From Caldilineaceae bacterium SB0661_bin_32 (GTDB taxonomy: Bacteria; Chloroflexota; Anaerolineae; Caldilineales; Caldilineaceae): a DNA stretch of 64,000 bases. Shown here piece by piece: positions 37,155-47,601 of the stretch. The position numbers and the translations under genes are program-made. Every line of letters begins with the position of its first letter. The stretch's first letter is position 1. The DNA lies in the NCBI GenBank assembly GCA_009841235.1, contig VXMH01000014.1, positions 81,387 to 145,386 of the forward strand. The letters run 5' to 3'. Under the pieces are notes generated by a model, which was given only the letters and a program-made list of their open reading frames with translations, did not search any database and was not told the DNA's origin.

Positions 37155-37485
37155 CCTGCACCGACGACGAAATGTATGCGGGAAATGACCAATTCAGGTT
37201 GTTGAGCAACGGTCTCGCCAGACGGCACCGATTTCCGATTTTTCCGTCATTTTTGGAGCTTGTAATCGATTTAGTTTTCAAGCATTGTATGGTAGTATCT
37301 GAATGAGGGTATCATAGACCAAAGTTGACGGCGGTGGAATGGGACGGTTCGACAGCCGTCCGTTTTATTCGTAACCCCCGCGGCAAATGCCGACAAATGG
37401 GTCGGCGGAAAAGTTGGACGCCCGTGCGTCGAACAGCGTGCAGAATAGATAATCCCAATCCATTGTGGTTTCGGGAGGACAGATA
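37155..37485. other. Non-coding region before PhyH
   Basis: This 331-base region contains an AT-rich stretch (37220-37300) with weak promoter-like hexamers such as TAGTAT at 37293, but no pair with good spacing. No ORF or RNA gene was recognised. Confidence 0.4.
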
Positions 37486-38352
37486 ATGACGGTAGCGGCT
37501 CCGGAGCGGCAATTCGATGACGGCCTTTCTGGCGACTTCCCGCAGGGTCTCTATGATCCGACAGGAGTTGTCACAGGCGTCGACGGCTTTGACGCTGTGA
37601 CCGACGCCCACGTGGCCCAATTCCATGCGCAGGGCTATCTGATAGTCGAAAACGCCTTCACGGCGCAGGAAGTGCAGATCGCGTTGGACGGGCTGTTTCA
37701 CCTTTTGTCCGGCGCAGTTGAAGAATTCAATGGCGTTCAGTACGAGCAGGCTTCTGCCGGCGTCGCGGTTGAGGGTATGTCGGTTGAAGAAAAGCAGGAT
37801 TATGTGCGCAAATTCATGAGCTTCGTCGACTACGACGAGCGCCTCAACGAGCTCGCGCATCACCCGCTGCTTCTGGCCCTGGTGGAAAGACTCATCGGCG
37901 AAGCGCCCGTTCTGTTCCAAAGCATGGCGCTGCTCAAGCCGCCCCGGCTGGGCCGCGACAAGCCCTGGCACCAGGATGCCGCCTACTTCCAGATTGAACT
38001 TGACGCCAAAGTCGTGGGCTGCTGGATCGCCCTGGACGAGGCCACCATCGAAAACGGCTGTATGGTCATTGCCCCAGGCAGCCATCTGAAAGGTCCCGTC
38101 GTACATTTTCGAAGACGGGACTGGCAGATCTGTGATACAGACGTGGACAACAGTGGAGCAGTGGCCGTACCGCTCAAGCCGGGCGGTCTTCTGATCTTCC
38201 AGAGTTTGCTCCACCACGGGACACCACCCAACGATTCCGGGTTGCGCCGCCGGGCGCTCCAATTCCACTACCGGCCGCAGAGCGCGCCTCTCACCAGCCA
38301 AGAGGAAAGACTGGCGATTTTTGGTGGTGAGGGGTTAGGGGCAGAGTGTTGA
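37486..38352 (+). CDS. Phytanoyl-CoA dioxygenase (PhyH) family protein
   Basis: A 288-residue Fe(II)/2-oxoglutarate dioxygenase-family protein. HxD is present in PWHQDAAYFQIE, the distal His in LLHHGTPPNDSG, and a nearby Arg cluster (LRRRALQFHYRP) fits 2-oxoglutarate binding. The ATG at 37486 has GGGAGGACAG upstream; the in-frame start at 37465 is rejected. It is distinct from the PhyH at 22234. The convergent tRNA-Sec gene begins just after its stop. Confidence 0.88.
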   Translation: MTVAAPERQFDDGLSGDFPQGLYDPTGVVTGVDGFDAVTDAHVAQFHAQGYLIVENAFTAQEVQIALDGLFHLLSGAVEEFNGVQYEQASAGVAVEGMSVEEKQDYVRKFMSFVDYDERLNELAHHPLLLALVERLIGEAPVLFQSMALLKPPRLGRDKPWHQDAAYFQIELDAKVVGCWIALDEATIENGCMVIAPGSHLKGPVVHFRRRDWQICDTDVDNSGAVAVPLKPGGLLIFQSLLHHGTPPNDSGLRRRALQFHYRPQSAPLTSQEERLAIFGGEGLGAEC

Positions 38353-38362
38353 ATTAAGCAGT

Positions 38363-38462
<100 letters not shown>

Positions 38463-38738
38463 TGGCTATTGTATCGATAGAACTGCGCGCGGTCAAGTGA
38501 AGCGGCCGCGTTCCATATCAGAGTCCCTTACGTTGGGCACGCAAGTCTGTCTTCCCCGGATCAGCTTGCCACAAGGATAACACGCAAGTCCAGAACTGTA
38601 TTCGGTCTCTGGTCACGCTACCCGACCCGTAAAAGCGACGTGACCGCAGACTGACTATTAGCGACTTCATGGTCGTTGGGATTTATCATTAATATATTTC
38701 CCTACAATCGATGCTGTAAGCGATTTGGATAAAATAGT
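38463..38738. other. Non-coding region upstream of LysM protein
   Basis: This 276-base region has an AT-rich end (38680-38735) with TACAAT and TAAAAT hexamers but no matching -35 at good spacing. Nothing else is recognised. Confidence 0.35.
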
Positions 38739-40049
38739 ATGCACTTGGCCTGCCCCGAATGCGGAGCTCCGGTAGAGGTTACCCCGTCTTTCGCAAATTG
38801 CCCCGCCTGCGACGCAAATGTCGCCTCCTACTATACCCCCGCGGAAATGACCCGGACTATCTATCATCGCGCCCTCGAACATTATTCGATGGGAAATGAA
38901 GTGGCCGCGTTGGAGGGAATCGATCAGGGCATTTCGTTGCTGGAAGCGCCCGAGTTGCACCTGTTGGCGGCTCTGATCTACCGCAAACGCGGCGAATTCA
39001 AAGAGATGCGGGAACACGTGGCCGCCATCCCCGCCGATGACATTCTGCGCAGCGAAGGCGAATGGCTGCTGCGCTCGCACCAGGAGCAACTCCAGCTGGG
39101 GCGGCGGGAAGAGGCCCGCAGACGCGGCCGCGCCAAAGGCACACAACTCGCGGTGGGCAAAGCAAGTCGACAATTCAGCACCGAATATTACCCGGCCCCC
39201 CTGGACAAGAAACAGGTCGCAACCAAGGGCGCCGCCAAAACACGGCGCAACCGTCTTCCTTGGGCAATTCCTATTGCCGCCCTGCTACTGGTCATCATCT
39301 TCCTCTCGCGCGGCACGGGCGATTCACTGATGACCGCGCTGCAGCAACTCCGTACGATTCCCGACGAATTCAAAGCAGTCTACTCCTCCTTCACCAGAGA
39401 CGAACCGGCCGCAGTGACCGGCGCAGACGAGGAGCCTGCAACCGACTCCCAGTTCAGCGCTGCCGCAGTAGACACGTCGGCGCCAGAGACGTCGCCCACC
39501 GCTGCCCCAACTCCCACGACGCTGCCGACGCCGCAACCGACTCAATCGCAACCGGTTCAGTCACAACCGGCTCCCACTGCTACAGGCAGCGCGTCTCCTC
39601 AAGCGGTTGCGACAAAGATCGCTGAGACACGCCTGCAATCCTTCGATCTGACAACTTTCCTTAATGAACAGGATCGATCGGACCTGGCCGCCCTTGCCAT
39701 ACAGGCTACGTGGGCCCAGGGAGCGCCCCCAGGCGAAATGGTTTTGCTGGGCACCGTGACTATGGCCTCAGTTCAGACCGAGTTGCTGGCGTTGGCGGCA
39801 GAAATCGAAGGGGTTACGTCGATCGACGGTAGCGGGCTGGAGGTGGTTCTGCCCGAGACTTACACTGTCCGGGCAGGCGAAAATCTGCGTCACATCGCAC
39901 TTCGGTTGTACGGAGACCAGGACCGCTGGACAGAAATCTACGAAGCCAACCGGGATCTGGTAGGCGACGATCCCAATAACCTCTGGGTCGGCCTTTCGCT
40001 GACGATTCCTCATGAAGTGGATTCCCGGGAGGAGCAGATTCAGCAATGA
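38739..40049 (+). CDS. Zinc-ribbon, single-TM, LysM-domain protein
   Basis: A 436-residue membrane protein. Residues 5-24 form a zinc ribbon with Cys 5, 8, 21 and 24. A helical, TPR-like segment spans about 35-120. One TM helix follows at about 174-190 (LPWAIPIAALLLVIIFLS). A Thr/Pro/Gln-rich linker (about 235-285) leads to a C-terminal LysM domain (about 372-425; YTVRAGENLRHIALRLYG, EANRDLVGDDPNNLWVG). The N-terminus is likely cytoplasmic and the LysM domain outside, able to bind peptidoglycan or another glycan. The domain order is typical of Chloroflexi. Confidence 0.85.
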   Translation: MHLACPECGAPVEVTPSFANCPACDANVASYYTPAEMTRTIYHRALEHYSMGNEVAALEGIDQGISLLEAPELHLLAALIYRKRGEFKEMREHVAAIPADDILRSEGEWLLRSHQEQLQLGRREEARRRGRAKGTQLAVGKASRQFSTEYYPAPLDKKQVATKGAAKTRRNRLPWAIPIAALLLVIIFLSRGTGDSLMTALQQLRTIPDEFKAVYSSFTRDEPAAVTGADEEPATDSQFSAAAVDTSAPETSPTAAPTPTTLPTPQPTQSQPVQSQPAPTATGSASPQAVATKIAETRLQSFDLTTFLNEQDRSDLAALAIQATWAQGAPPGEMVLLGTVTMASVQTELLALAAEIEGVTSIDGSGLEVVLPETYTVRAGENLRHIALRLYGDQDRWTEIYEANRDLVGDDPNNLWVGLSLTIPHEVDSREEQIQQ

Positions 40050-40172
40050 GTCGTGTCCCCCAACGCCCCTGGCGCTCCGCATCGGCTCCTTAGCGCCCTG
40101 TCCCCATAATCCGACCCTTATCTGACACTGGACGCGCTGCTATCGACGCATCCGCCCGCGGCGAGAGAACGC

Positions 40173-41409
40173 ATGAAATCCGGCAAAATCGACAGCCGGC
40201 TACTGACTATCCTGCTGGTTGTATTTGTTCAGATGCTGGGCGCGTCCCTGATATTCCCCGTCCTGCCCCTGTATGCCCAGCGGGAGTTTCATCTGTCGGC
40301 GGAACTAATCACACTCCTCGCCTCCTCTTTTTTCGCCGCCCAATTCCTCTCCGGCCCCTATGTCGGCCGCCTATCCGACAATTACGGACGCATTCCGGTC
40401 CTGATCGTCAGCCAGATCGGTACGGTCATCAGCTTTGTAATCCTGGCTTTTGCCCCGAGCTTCGGCTGGCTCTTCTTTGCCCGCGTCCTCGATGGGATTA
40501 CCGGCGGCAATATCATCGTAGCCCAGGCCTACATTACCGACATTACGCCGCGGGAGAGGCGCACCGAGAGCCTCGGCTACATTCTCGCCGCCTTTGGCCT
40601 CGGATTCATGTTCGGTCCCGCCTTGGGCGGCGCGCTCGCCGCAGCCTACGGTCCCTCAGTGCCATTTCTGGTCGCCGCGGTAGCCGCGGGGGCAGTCGTC
40701 CTGTTCACCTGGTACGCGCTGGATGAAACCCTCTCTGCAGAAGAAAGGCGCCGCGCCCGCGCTCGCCGCGCCGGCAGCCTTTCTGTCGGCAGCCTCTTGG
40801 GGGGCGCTCCCTGGGCCCTGCCGCTGCTGGCCATACTCCTCATCGCCTTTCTCGGTCAGTTTGCGCTGGGACTACTGCAGTCCACGTTTGCGCTTTTCGG
40901 AGAAGCGGTGCTGTTCAAGGGTGAGAGCCGGGAGATCACCGACGTCGGCATCGGCCTGTTGCTCTCCGTAGTTGGCGTCTCCCAGCTGTTCACGCAGACC
41001 TACCTGCTGCGGCGTCTGGCGCGGCGTTTTGACGAAGGCCAGCTTGTTGTGGATGGGCAGTGTTCTGCGTACGATCGGCATGATGGTTTACGCGCTCGTA
41101 ACAACGCCCTGGCTTGGGGCATTCGGCTCACTCTTCTTTGCCGTCGGCTATGGGCTCTCCAGTCCGCCCCTCCAGTCGATGTCCACCTCACTCGCGGCCG
41201 ATCAGGACCGCGGCAGCGTACTCGGCTGGTTTCAATCTTCCATCAACCTGTCCACGATCATCAGTACGGCCATCGCCGGCGTCCTCTTCGCCCGGGGGCC
41301 GACAGTGCCGTATTGGATCGGCGCGGCCACGTCTTTCTTGGTGGTGGCCGCGATGATCGGCATAATGCGGTGGATGCCGACCAAATCCGTCCGAGCGTCG
41401 GAGGCATAG
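40173..41409 (+). pseudogene. MFS transporter, frameshifted
   Basis: The first 290 residues are a clear MFS transporter (TetA/multidrug-like; SGPYVGRLSDNYGRIPVLI, RVLDGITGGNIIVAQAYI). Near 41045-41055 the coherent reading moves to another frame: after RRFDEGQLVV the original frame becomes compositionally odd, while the other frame continues as MGSVLRTIGMMVYALVTTP through the last helices to the stop at 41409. One extra base, or two missing, explains it. It is either a recent pseudogene or a sequencing error. Confidence 0.75.
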
Positions 41410-41451
41410 AGCGCCCCGCGAAAAACGCAGGTCGCGAAACGGAGAATCCTG

Positions 41452-44241
41452 ATGGCACACCGAGGTAGGCCGCACACGGAATCACAACCTGACCCCAACA
41501 CCAAGGTTCCCTTTGGCGACGTCGCCCGCCTGCCGCAGGAGGCCGACAACGTCGCCATCGCCACCCGCCGCCTTGATGCCGGGTTGACAATTGAGCATAC
41601 CGGCGCGCAATTCACGCTCGACACCACCATTCTCGTCGGCCACCGTTTCGCAATCGAACCGATAGCAGTGGGCGACCCTCTGCTGTCCTGGGGTCTCCCC
41701 TTCGGCGTGGCGACGCGCCCGATCGCGCCGGGCCAGTACGTATGCAACGCCGGCATGATCGAAGCGCTCAGCGGACGCGCCCTCGATTTCACCCTCCCGC
41801 AGCAACCGAACTTCCAGGACCGGATCATCCCATACGAAGTCGACGAAGCGACCTTCCGTCCCGGCCGGCAGGTGGAGCGATATAACGAGGGACGCACCTT
41901 TCTCGGTTTCCGACGCGCCGGCGGGCGCGGCGTAGGCACGCGCAACATGATCGTCATCATGGGGACGACCTCCAGCACGACCGACTTTGCCCGAAGCCTT
42001 GCGCAGGCGCTGCAGCCCGCCGCCGCCCCCTTCCCCGAATTCGACGGCATCGTCGCCATTGCCCACACTGAGGGCAGCGGCTACGAACGGCTGAACAATC
42101 GCGACTTCGTCTTGCGCACCCTCGCCGGCCTGATCGTGCATCCTAACGTCGGTGCGGTCCTGGCCGTGGACACACCCGAACTGCACCCGACCGCCGACAG
42201 GCCCATCAGCAACGCCGAGTTGGAGGCCTACCTGCGCGCCAATGACTATCCCCTGGCGGACGTGCCGCACCGTTTCTTCACGCTCTCCGGAGACTGGCAG
42301 ACCGATCTCGCCGAAGCCTCCGCAACCGTCGAGCGCTGGCTGCCCCAGATCGCGACACTGCCGCGCACGCCGGAGTCGCTGGCCCATCTGAATATCGCCC
42401 TCCAATGCGGCGGCTCCGACGCCTTCTCCGGCCTCTCCGGCAACCCGCTGGCCTCCGCCGTCGCCAAAGAGGTTATCGGCTATGGGGGACGCGCCAACCT
42501 GGCCGAGACCGACGAGCTCATCGGCGCCGAAGCCTATCTCCTGCAGAACACGCGCGATCTGGCCACCGCGCAGGCCTTCCTCGACTATGTAGCCCAGTTC
42601 AAGGAGCGGCTGGCGTGGCACGGCCAGACCGCAGAGGGCAATCCCACCGGCGGAAACAAGCTGCGCGGGCTCTACAACATTGCGCTCAAATCGATCGGCG
42701 CCGCGATCAAGCGGCACCCCGATGTCCGTCTCGATTGGGTGGTCGATTATGGGGAACGGATGGTGAAGGCCGCGGATGCACCGACGCCTCACAGGCTGAC
42801 CCCTGAACCGGCGCCCGGCTTCTATTTCATGAATACGCCGGGCAACGATCTGGAAAGCATCGCCGGCCAGGTGGCCGGCGGCTCCAACATGATCATCTTC
42901 GTCACCGGCAACGGTTCGATCACCAATTTCCCATTCGTGCCGACAATAAAGGTAATGACTACGACCCCGCGCTTCGAGCTGCTACCCCAGGAGATGGACG
43001 TGAACGCCGGCGCCTACCTCGACGGCAAGACCATGTCCCAACTCTGCGATGAGACTCTCGACCTTCTGGTGGAGATCGCCTCCGGCCGCCGCAGCAAGGG
43101 CGAACTGGCCGGTCACTCGCAGATCTCCATCTGGCGCAACTGGCAGCAACAGGACCACAGCCGGCTACAGTCGATCCTGGCACGCCCCCAGCCAGACGGT
43201 CAGCCGCTCGTGAGCAGCACACAGCCTGCCGAGACGGAAGGGCCAAGCCTGCCCCAGCCGGCCGCGGCTCGCGTCGGCCTGATTCTGCCCACCAGCCTCT
43301 GCTCCAGCCAGATCGCCGGCATGGCAGCGCAGCGCCTCAACCGGGCGGCCTCCGAACCGAAGGCCGCGGTTCCAGGTGAAGCCGGTGACCGTCCCCGATT
43401 TGCCGCCCTGCCCCACACCGAAGGCTGCGGCGTTGCCTTCGCCTCCACGCAGGAGATCTACTCCCGCACCATGATCGGTTACGCCACCCATCCCTTGGTA
43501 GAAGCCTGCCTCTTTCTCGAACATGGCTGCGAGAAGGCCCACAACGACTACATCCATTCGTTGCTGCGTGAAGGCGGCCTTGCCGAGGATGATTTCGGCT
43601 GGGCCAGCGTGCAGTTGGATGGCGGCATTGCCAGCGTCCTCGACAAGATCGAAGAGTACTTTGCCGCGCAAATGTCAAACACGCGCCAGCAGAACGGAAA
43701 CGACCGCAAACTGTCCCTGGCGCTGCTCAGCGATGGCGCCGCGCCCGCGGACGCCGCGCGCAGTCTCGCCCGCGTCGCTCGCCGGGTCGTGGACGCCGGC
43801 GGCACTGTCGTCACACCGGCCTCCGGCGGGCTGATCGAGGCGCCCGCCTTCCGTGCGACACTCGGCCTGGACACTTCCGAACTGCCGCCCTCTCTTTCCT
43901 ACGGCCAGGCCGCGCAAGAATCCGGGTTTCACCTGATGGACATGCCCACTCTCCACTGGAGCGAGACGCTGACCGGCCTCGGCGCCAGCGGCGCACAGCT
44001 GCTCATCGCCTACTCTGGAAAGCTAAGGGCGGGGCATCCACTCGTGCCTCTACTGCAGCTGGCAGGCGAACACGCATCCGCCGCGCCCGATCTACGGCTG
44101 TGCGGCGATGTAGACGAGTGGCCGCAACAGATTCTGGATCTGGCCGCGCGAACGCTGGCTGGCGACTATCAGCCGCAAAGCACCGTTCACAATCATATCG
44201 ACTTCCAACTCACCCGCGGTCTGCTGGGGATATCAACATAG
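41452..44241 (+). CDS. Altronate dehydratase (UxaA/GarD) family, long form
   Basis: A 929-residue protein. The N-terminal SAF domain spans about 30-110 (ILVGHRFAIEPIAVGDPLLS). The dehydratase core begins at GVGTRNMIVIMGTTSS, with CGGSDAFSGLSGNP and TGNGSITNFPFVP as family motifs. About 600-929 (RVGLILPTSLCSSQIAGMAA, LPHTEGCGVAFAS, FLEHGCEKAHNDY) is a second UxaA-like segment, making it much longer than classical UxaA (about 500). It probably dehydrates a sugar acid such as altronate or galactarate. GGAG precedes the ATG. It follows the frameshifted MFS gene, which may have been its sugar-acid importer. Confidence 0.85.
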   Translation: MAHRGRPHTESQPDPNTKVPFGDVARLPQEADNVAIATRRLDAGLTIEHTGAQFTLDTTILVGHRFAIEPIAVGDPLLSWGLPFGVATRPIAPGQYVCNAGMIEALSGRALDFTLPQQPNFQDRIIPYEVDEATFRPGRQVERYNEGRTFLGFRRAGGRGVGTRNMIVIMGTTSSTTDFARSLAQALQPAAAPFPEFDGIVAIAHTEGSGYERLNNRDFVLRTLAGLIVHPNVGAVLAVDTPELHPTADRPISNAELEAYLRANDYPLADVPHRFFTLSGDWQTDLAEASATVERWLPQIATLPRTPESLAHLNIALQCGGSDAFSGLSGNPLASAVAKEVIGYGGRANLAETDELIGAEAYLLQNTRDLATAQAFLDYVAQFKERLAWHGQTAEGNPTGGNKLRGLYNIALKSIGAAIKRHPDVRLDWVVDYGERMVKAADAPTPHRLTPEPAPGFYFMNTPGNDLESIAGQVAGGSNMIIFVTGNGSITNFPFVPTIKVMTTTPRFELLPQEMDVNAGAYLDGKTMSQLCDETLDLLVEIASGRRSKGELAGHSQISIWRNWQQQDHSRLQSILARPQPDGQPLVSSTQPAETEGPSLPQPAAARVGLILPTSLCSSQIAGMAAQRLNRAASEPKAAVPGEAGDRPRFAALPHTEGCGVAFASTQEIYSRTMIGYATHPLVEACLFLEHGCEKAHNDYIHSLLREGGLAEDDFGWASVQLDGGIASVLDKIEEYFAAQMSNTRQQNGNDRKLSLALLSDGAAPADAARSLARVARRVVDAGGTVVTPASGGLIEAPAFRATLGLDTSELPPSLSYGQAAQESGFHLMDMPTLHWSETLTGLGASGAQLLIAYSGKLRAGHPLVPLLQLAGEHASAAPDLRLCGDVDEWPQQILDLAARTLAGDYQPQSTVHNHIDFQLTRGLLGIST

Positions 44242-44267
44242 CGGGCGCCGGTGTCCGGTCGCCCGCT
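44240..44267 (+). terminator. Possible terminator hairpin without T-tract
   Basis: AGCGGGCG (44240-44247) pairs with CGCCCGCT (44260-44267) directly at the stop codon of the dehydratase gene. No U-tract follows, so termination would need another factor. Confidence 0.4.
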
Positions 44268-44666
44268 GTCAGTGGGGATTATACGCTTAACTGCACAAAA
44301 CTTGGCCCGCTTTAACGAAACGCTAACACTTCGACTTAGGCTGTAGTGTTGTTTAGTTCTTTTCTTCTGTAGTTTCTGAGACGAAGAAGTAATGAGACGA
44401 GTGAAAGGGATAGCGAATCGAATAGAGACTATCCTCTCTTTCCACGGTAGCAACCTCGATAGCCTCAACGATTGGCGTCATAGCCACCTAAAGGAGCACG
44501 ACAACTATGGTTGGCCCCAATCGCTAGACCACGAAATGGGAAAAATTAGGTGCATCTAATGTGGATCCCATTTGAGACTGCGACTTTTCGCGATGGCTTC
44601 GTGACTAGAACACACGAATCTCCGCCCCTGTTTCGAAATGCCAATACTCTTGGTCTCTTTTGGGAT
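44268..44666. other. Non-coding stretch at start of the decayed region
   Basis: About 400 bases without a convincing ORF. Base composition is visibly more AT-rich than upstream. No homology-like pattern was recognised. It marks the left edge of the accessory region. Confidence 0.4.
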
Positions 44667-45253
44667 CTACATTAATAGCAAGGCCCAATCAATGGTGTGG
44701 GCGCCCTTGTTGTTGAGGATGTCCCCGCCATATTGTTTGAGCGTTTGCCAATCCCAGCGCCGGCTAAAGCCGTGGTCGGTAAAGCGCATCAGCACAATTC
44801 GTCCCAACACGCCCGATTCAACAATCTCCTTAATTTTGAGAAAATCGCTGGCGTAACGGTAATTTTGGTTAACGGTTAGAATTTGCCCCGTCTCTTTGGA
44901 GGCGGCAATCATCTCGTCTACTTCATCCAAAGTGGGGGCATTGGCTTTTCCACAATCACGTGCTTTCCGGCCCGCATAGCCGCAATCGAGTCCTGGCAGT
45001 GCAACTGGCTGGGATTGGCCACCACCATCAGTTCAACCGCCTCATCGGCCACTAAACCGGCGAAGTCATCGTAGGCCAAACAATCGAAACGCTCTTAGGC
45101 TTCCTCCTGCCGTTCTCTATCCGGGTCGCAAACGGCGACCACGTTAAAATGCCTGGTCAGTTGCGCCATCGCATTGGCGTGAATACCCCAGCCGCTGCGC
45201 CCTAATTCGCCAATTCCTACTCTAATTTGGTCAATATTATTCTCGTGAGACAT
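44667..45253 (-). pseudogene. Gfo/Idh/MocA oxidoreductase pseudogene
   Basis: Starting at ATG 45253 the frame reads RVGIGELGRSGWGIHANAMA, ending at an in-frame TAA at 45095-45097. The Gfo sequence continues after it (DDFAGLVADEAVELMVVANP, then GKHVIVEKPM), then shifts frame near 44945. A third piece (PTLDEVDEMIAASKETGQIL..., LNNKGAHTIDWALLLM) ends without the C-terminal domain. One nonsense change, one frameshift and 3' truncation make it a clear pseudogene. The stop is TAA, so selenocysteine recoding is not an explanation. Confidence 0.85.
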
Positions 45254-45277
45254 GATGCTCCTTTTTCACTGGCGGCC

Positions 45278-46244
45278 TCACTTCCACTGCAAGACAATCA
45301 TCATCAACGCTTCATCACGCCGCGTTAATCGTTGATAAGCGCTGGTCGCATCTTGATAGGAGACGACATCGCTGATGATTGGTTTGGCCTGAACGCGACC
45401 ACTGGCCACGAGTCTTAGGGCGGTAAGATCATCGATCTGCTCGGTCGTAAAGCCCAGATGGTCTTCAGTCTGGGGCCGAATCGCATCGTGCGCGCCAAAG
45501 ATGGTCAGTCCCTTTTTGTGGACATCGCGATAAAAATTGACGCTCTCCGTCTCGCCCCGTGTTGAGGCAAGCAGAACCACATGGCCCAATCGCGCGGCCA
45601 GGTGAAATGAGGACGGCACGACTTCAGCCACGCCAGTCGCTTCGATGACAGCCTGGAAGCGATCCGTCAGGGTTCCGATTTCGGTTGAGTCAGAAACCGC
45701 ATCGAAGCCAGACTGCAAAGCCAGGTCTCGTCGCCAGCCAACCGGATCAAAACCGTGGACGTGGGTTGAGCCTGCAGCCCGAGCAACCTGTCCGGCCAGA
45801 TTACCAATCGAGCCTAATCCCAGCACGGCCACCTCCCAACCCAATTGAACTTGGGCCTTGTGAATGCCCTGCATGACAATTGAAATCAGCCGATAGATGG
45901 ACGGCATCCTGACTGCTGACTCCATCAGGAATAGGGATACAGCGACCAGCCTCAACGATAGCGTGGGCCGCGTGTCTAATATTACAGGCCACCCGCTGGC
46001 CGACTTCCAAATCAGTCACAGCACTTCCTTTGTCAGCCACGTGACCACTGGATGAGTAGCCCGGATAGTAGGGATAAACACCGGGCGTATTTGGCAGGTG
46101 ATGTAGAAAGGCCAGCTCCGTACCCGGCGAAATTGCAGAGAACTGCGTTTCGATAAGCACCTGATCTGGTTCTAATGATGGTAGCTCAAAGTCCTCAACT
46201 GCAATTTTGCTCTGAGCTGTGGCGACAATGCGCTGTGATTTCAC
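45278..46244 (-). pseudogene. Medium-chain dehydrogenase (zinc/BchC-like MDR) gene, frameshifted
   Basis: The 5' part (46244 down to about 45905) encodes IETQFSAISPGTELAFLHHL and YYPGYSSSGHVADKGSAVTD, an MDR N-domain of the type that keeps SPGTE instead of zinc ligands. The 3' part (about 45915 down to 45278) encodes GWEVAVLGLGSIGNLAGQVA, the Rossmann domain. Frame changes near GVSSQDAVH/MPSIYRL at about 45905. Both parts together give one ~320-residue enzyme, so the gene is broken or carries a read error. Its start overlaps the stop of the alcohol dehydrogenase by four bases, an operon arrangement. Confidence 0.78.
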
Positions 46245-47320
46245 AATCGAATTACCCCACGGGCAACCTTGCCATTGAGCATATCTTCAAACGCCTCATT
46301 CACCGCTTCCAACGGATAGGTTTGGGTGATAAGTTCATCCAGTTTCAGTTTTCCGGCCCGATAGAGTGAGATGAGGCGAGGTACATCATAGCGCATCCGC
46401 GTCGAGCCGAGGGCACTGCCCATTATTATCCTCTCCCCATTCATCAGCAGCTGAGGCTCCAGACAAATCGGTTCGGACTGCGGTAAACCAATCAAGATCG
46501 CTTTGCCCCGCGGTCGAATGGCCCGTATGGCCTGTTCATACGTCACATTTGTGCCAATGGCTTCAATCGCATAATCGGCCCCCAAACCCTCGGTCAAGGC
46601 GTGGATTTCGGAGATCGGGTCACCGTTGCTGGCATTGATGGTGTGTGTAGCCCCAAACTGTCGAGCCATTTCAAGCTTCGCCTCCACCAAGTCAACCGCG
46701 ATGATCTGGGCCGCCCCGGCCAGAGCGGCCCCTTGAATCGCGTTCAACCCGATGCCGCCGGCCCCAATAACGACGACGCTGCTCCCTAGCTTCACCTCCG
46801 CTGTGTTGGCCACGCTACCCACGCCGGAGATGACGCTACAACCGCATAGGGCTGCCTTATCGAGCGGCAAATCCTGGTCAATCGGGACCGCGGCTTCTTG
46901 GGGGACGACCGTATATTCGGCAAAGGAAGCGACGGTGAATTGGTAGATGCCCTTTCCATTTTTGCTATAGCGCGGGGGGCGCTCTCTCATTTGGGCTGCC
47001 TTGCGGCAAAGGCTGGCATAGCCTCGCACACAGTAGATACAGTGACCACAGGCAGGCGAGATCGAAAGCACTACGTGATCACCCGGTTTGACCAGGCTGA
47101 CACCCGATCCAACCGCCTCGACAACCCCGGCCCCTTCATCGCCCAACACGGCGGGAAGCGGCCACTTTTCCTTCCCCGTAATAACGGAGTAGCAGCTATG
47201 GCAGACGCCCGTCGCGGCGATCTTGATTAGGACTTCGCCCGCTTTGGGACCGTCCACATCAACCTCTTCAACCACAATTGGCTGGTTCACTTCGTACAAG
47301 ACAGCGGCTTTCACTTTCAT
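46241..47320 (-). CDS. Zinc-type alcohol dehydrogenase (class III-like MDR)
   Basis: A 359-residue MDR enzyme. It contains ATGVCHSCYSVITG, structural-zinc cysteines in ACGHCIYCVRGYASLC, a later catalytic cysteine in ALCGCSVISGVGS and the Rossmann motif VVIGAGGIGLNAIQ. The usual histidine zinc ligand in GHEGAG is replaced: the sequence is LGDEGAGVVEAVG, so the catalytic site may be altered. AAAGGAG precedes the ATG. A mobile-element-like inverted repeat lies just upstream at 47353-47554. Confidence 0.85.
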   Translation of the reverse strand: MKVKAAVLYEVNQPIVVEEVDVDGPKAGEVLIKIAATGVCHSCYSVITGKEKWPLPAVLGDEGAGVVEAVGSGVSLVKPGDHVVLSISPACGHCIYCVRGYASLCRKAAQMRERPPRYSKNGKGIYQFTVASFAEYTVVPQEAAVPIDQDLPLDKAALCGCSVISGVGSVANTAEVKLGSSVVVIGAGGIGLNAIQGAALAGAAQIIAVDLVEAKLEMARQFGATHTINASNGDPISEIHALTEGLGADYAIEAIGTNVTYEQAIRAIRPRGKAILIGLPQSEPICLEPQLLMNGERIIMGSALGSTRMRYDVPRLISLYRAGKLKLDELITQTYPLEAVNEAFEDMLNGKVARGVIRL

Positions 47321-47352
47321 CGATAACTCCTTTCCATATTCAAATTAGTTTG

Positions 47353-47554
47353 AAACCGAAACTTTTAAGTGATAGCATCCTGAGTAGCCCGAGGTACGAG
47401 GGCGTATCGAAAGGTGCGGCTCAAACGACGATTCGAGGCCATCCCGCACCCTTCGATACGGCTCCATTAAGGTTTTTGTGGCCTTATGGGCCTAATCCGC
47501 CTACTCAGGATGCTAGACTGACGTTAATTGCCACCGTTTCAAAAGTTTCGGTTT
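47353..47554. repeat. MITE-like nested inverted repeat, about 200 bp
   Basis: Outer arms AAACCGAAACTTTT (47353-47366) and AAAAGTTTCGGTTT (47541-47554) are exact complements. Inner arms TAGCATCCTGAGTAG (47373-47387) and CTACTCAGGATGCTA (47501-47515) are exact too. A third level, GTATCGAAAGGTGCGG against CCGCACCCTTCGATAC, has one mismatch. It encodes no protein and shares the 17-base core at 47403-47419 with 54134-54150. It fits a non-autonomous element or a REP/hairpin family. Confidence 0.7.
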
Positions 47555-47601
47555 TATTCCGTTCGCAGTATAAGATGAAGACTTTATTAAAATTGTGTTC
47601 A

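Noticed and set aside
41482..42792. 436-codon minus-strand ORF opposite the altronate-dehydratase-like gene
   Set aside because: Shadow; no family features.
45095..45097. Selenocysteine recoding of the stop in the Gfo pseudogene
   Set aside because: The codon is TAA, not TGA, and other lesions are present.
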